Part shown: piece after piece, positions 17,579 to 17,581 of the stretch
Layout: each line of letters begins with the position of its first letter
Numbering within the stretch: the first letter of the stretch is position 1
Source of the DNA: Tulasnella sp. 424
Taxonomy: Eukaryota > Basidiomycota > Agaricomycetes > Cantharellales > Tulasnellaceae
NCBI GenBank assembly: GCA_019633425.1
Contig: WSUB01000355.1
Location: 1-17,581 of the forward strand
DNA length: 17,581 nt
Direction of reading: 5' to 3'
Program-made: the position numbers and the translations under genes
Notes under the pieces: generated by a model
What the model was told of the DNA's origin: nothing
What the model saw: only the letters and a program-made list of their open reading frames with translations
The model's database searches: none

Positions 17579-17581
17579 GTA

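Noticed and set aside
1..17581. CRISPR array, prokaryotic operon or phage region
   Set aside because: Introns, gene families and repeat types are eukaryotic, and no spaced direct repeats of CRISPR form are present.

Overview
The window looks like nuclear DNA of a filamentous basidiomycete, most likely an Agaricomycete of the Rhizoctonia/Ceratobasidiaceae type. The evidence is dense short introns (roughly 45-150 bases, GT-AG with a few variants), myosin essential light chain (Cdc4-type) exons, and a protein-kinase domain followed by 40-residue TPR repeats, a combination I associate from general knowledge with expanded families in Rhizoctonia. There are no rRNA, tRNA or CRISPR features and no prokaryotic gene organisation. 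The taxonomic call is an inference.

The backbone is a duplicated multigene unit of about 6 kb once insertions are subtracted, in the order upstream block U, light-chain exons E, unrecognised module Q, promoter-like module P, kinase K and TPR repeats. Unit 1 runs from about 2475 to 11210. Unit 2 starts near 11555 and runs off the end at 17581. Unit 2 has two tandem E copies (12178-12971 and 13388-14275) and a tandem Q-P duplication (Q 14280-15112, P 15121-15535, Q 15542-16312, P 16318-16715). The kinase of unit 1 is clearly a pseudogene: a one-base deletion in the DFG motif, a TGA in place of an expected arginine codon, and insertions in the kinase and TPR parts. The kinase of unit 2 is open through every exon visible before the window ends.

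Unit 1 has been bombarded by mobile elements, and the duplicate copy preserves empty sites that define them. They are: a 251-base foldback MITE (2970-3220); a 945-base hAT-like element (5080-6024) with a perfect 8-base target duplication; a small hairpin insertion in the kinase (about 7845-7982); and a 2163-base element (8708-10870) whose removal, with a two-base duplication, exactly restores the TPR reading frame. The left edge (1-2449) holds a separate 2.1-kb element with about 575-base terminal inverted repeats and part of a second copy.

The least familiar structure is inside the 2163-base insertion: a diverging array of about 150-170-base cassettes, three on the minus and five on the plus strand, each carrying a consensus-like 5' splice site followed by a conserved T-rich motif. 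It does not match an element structure I know.

All exon boundaries come from reading the sequence by eye against remembered family features. No alignment or database search was run.
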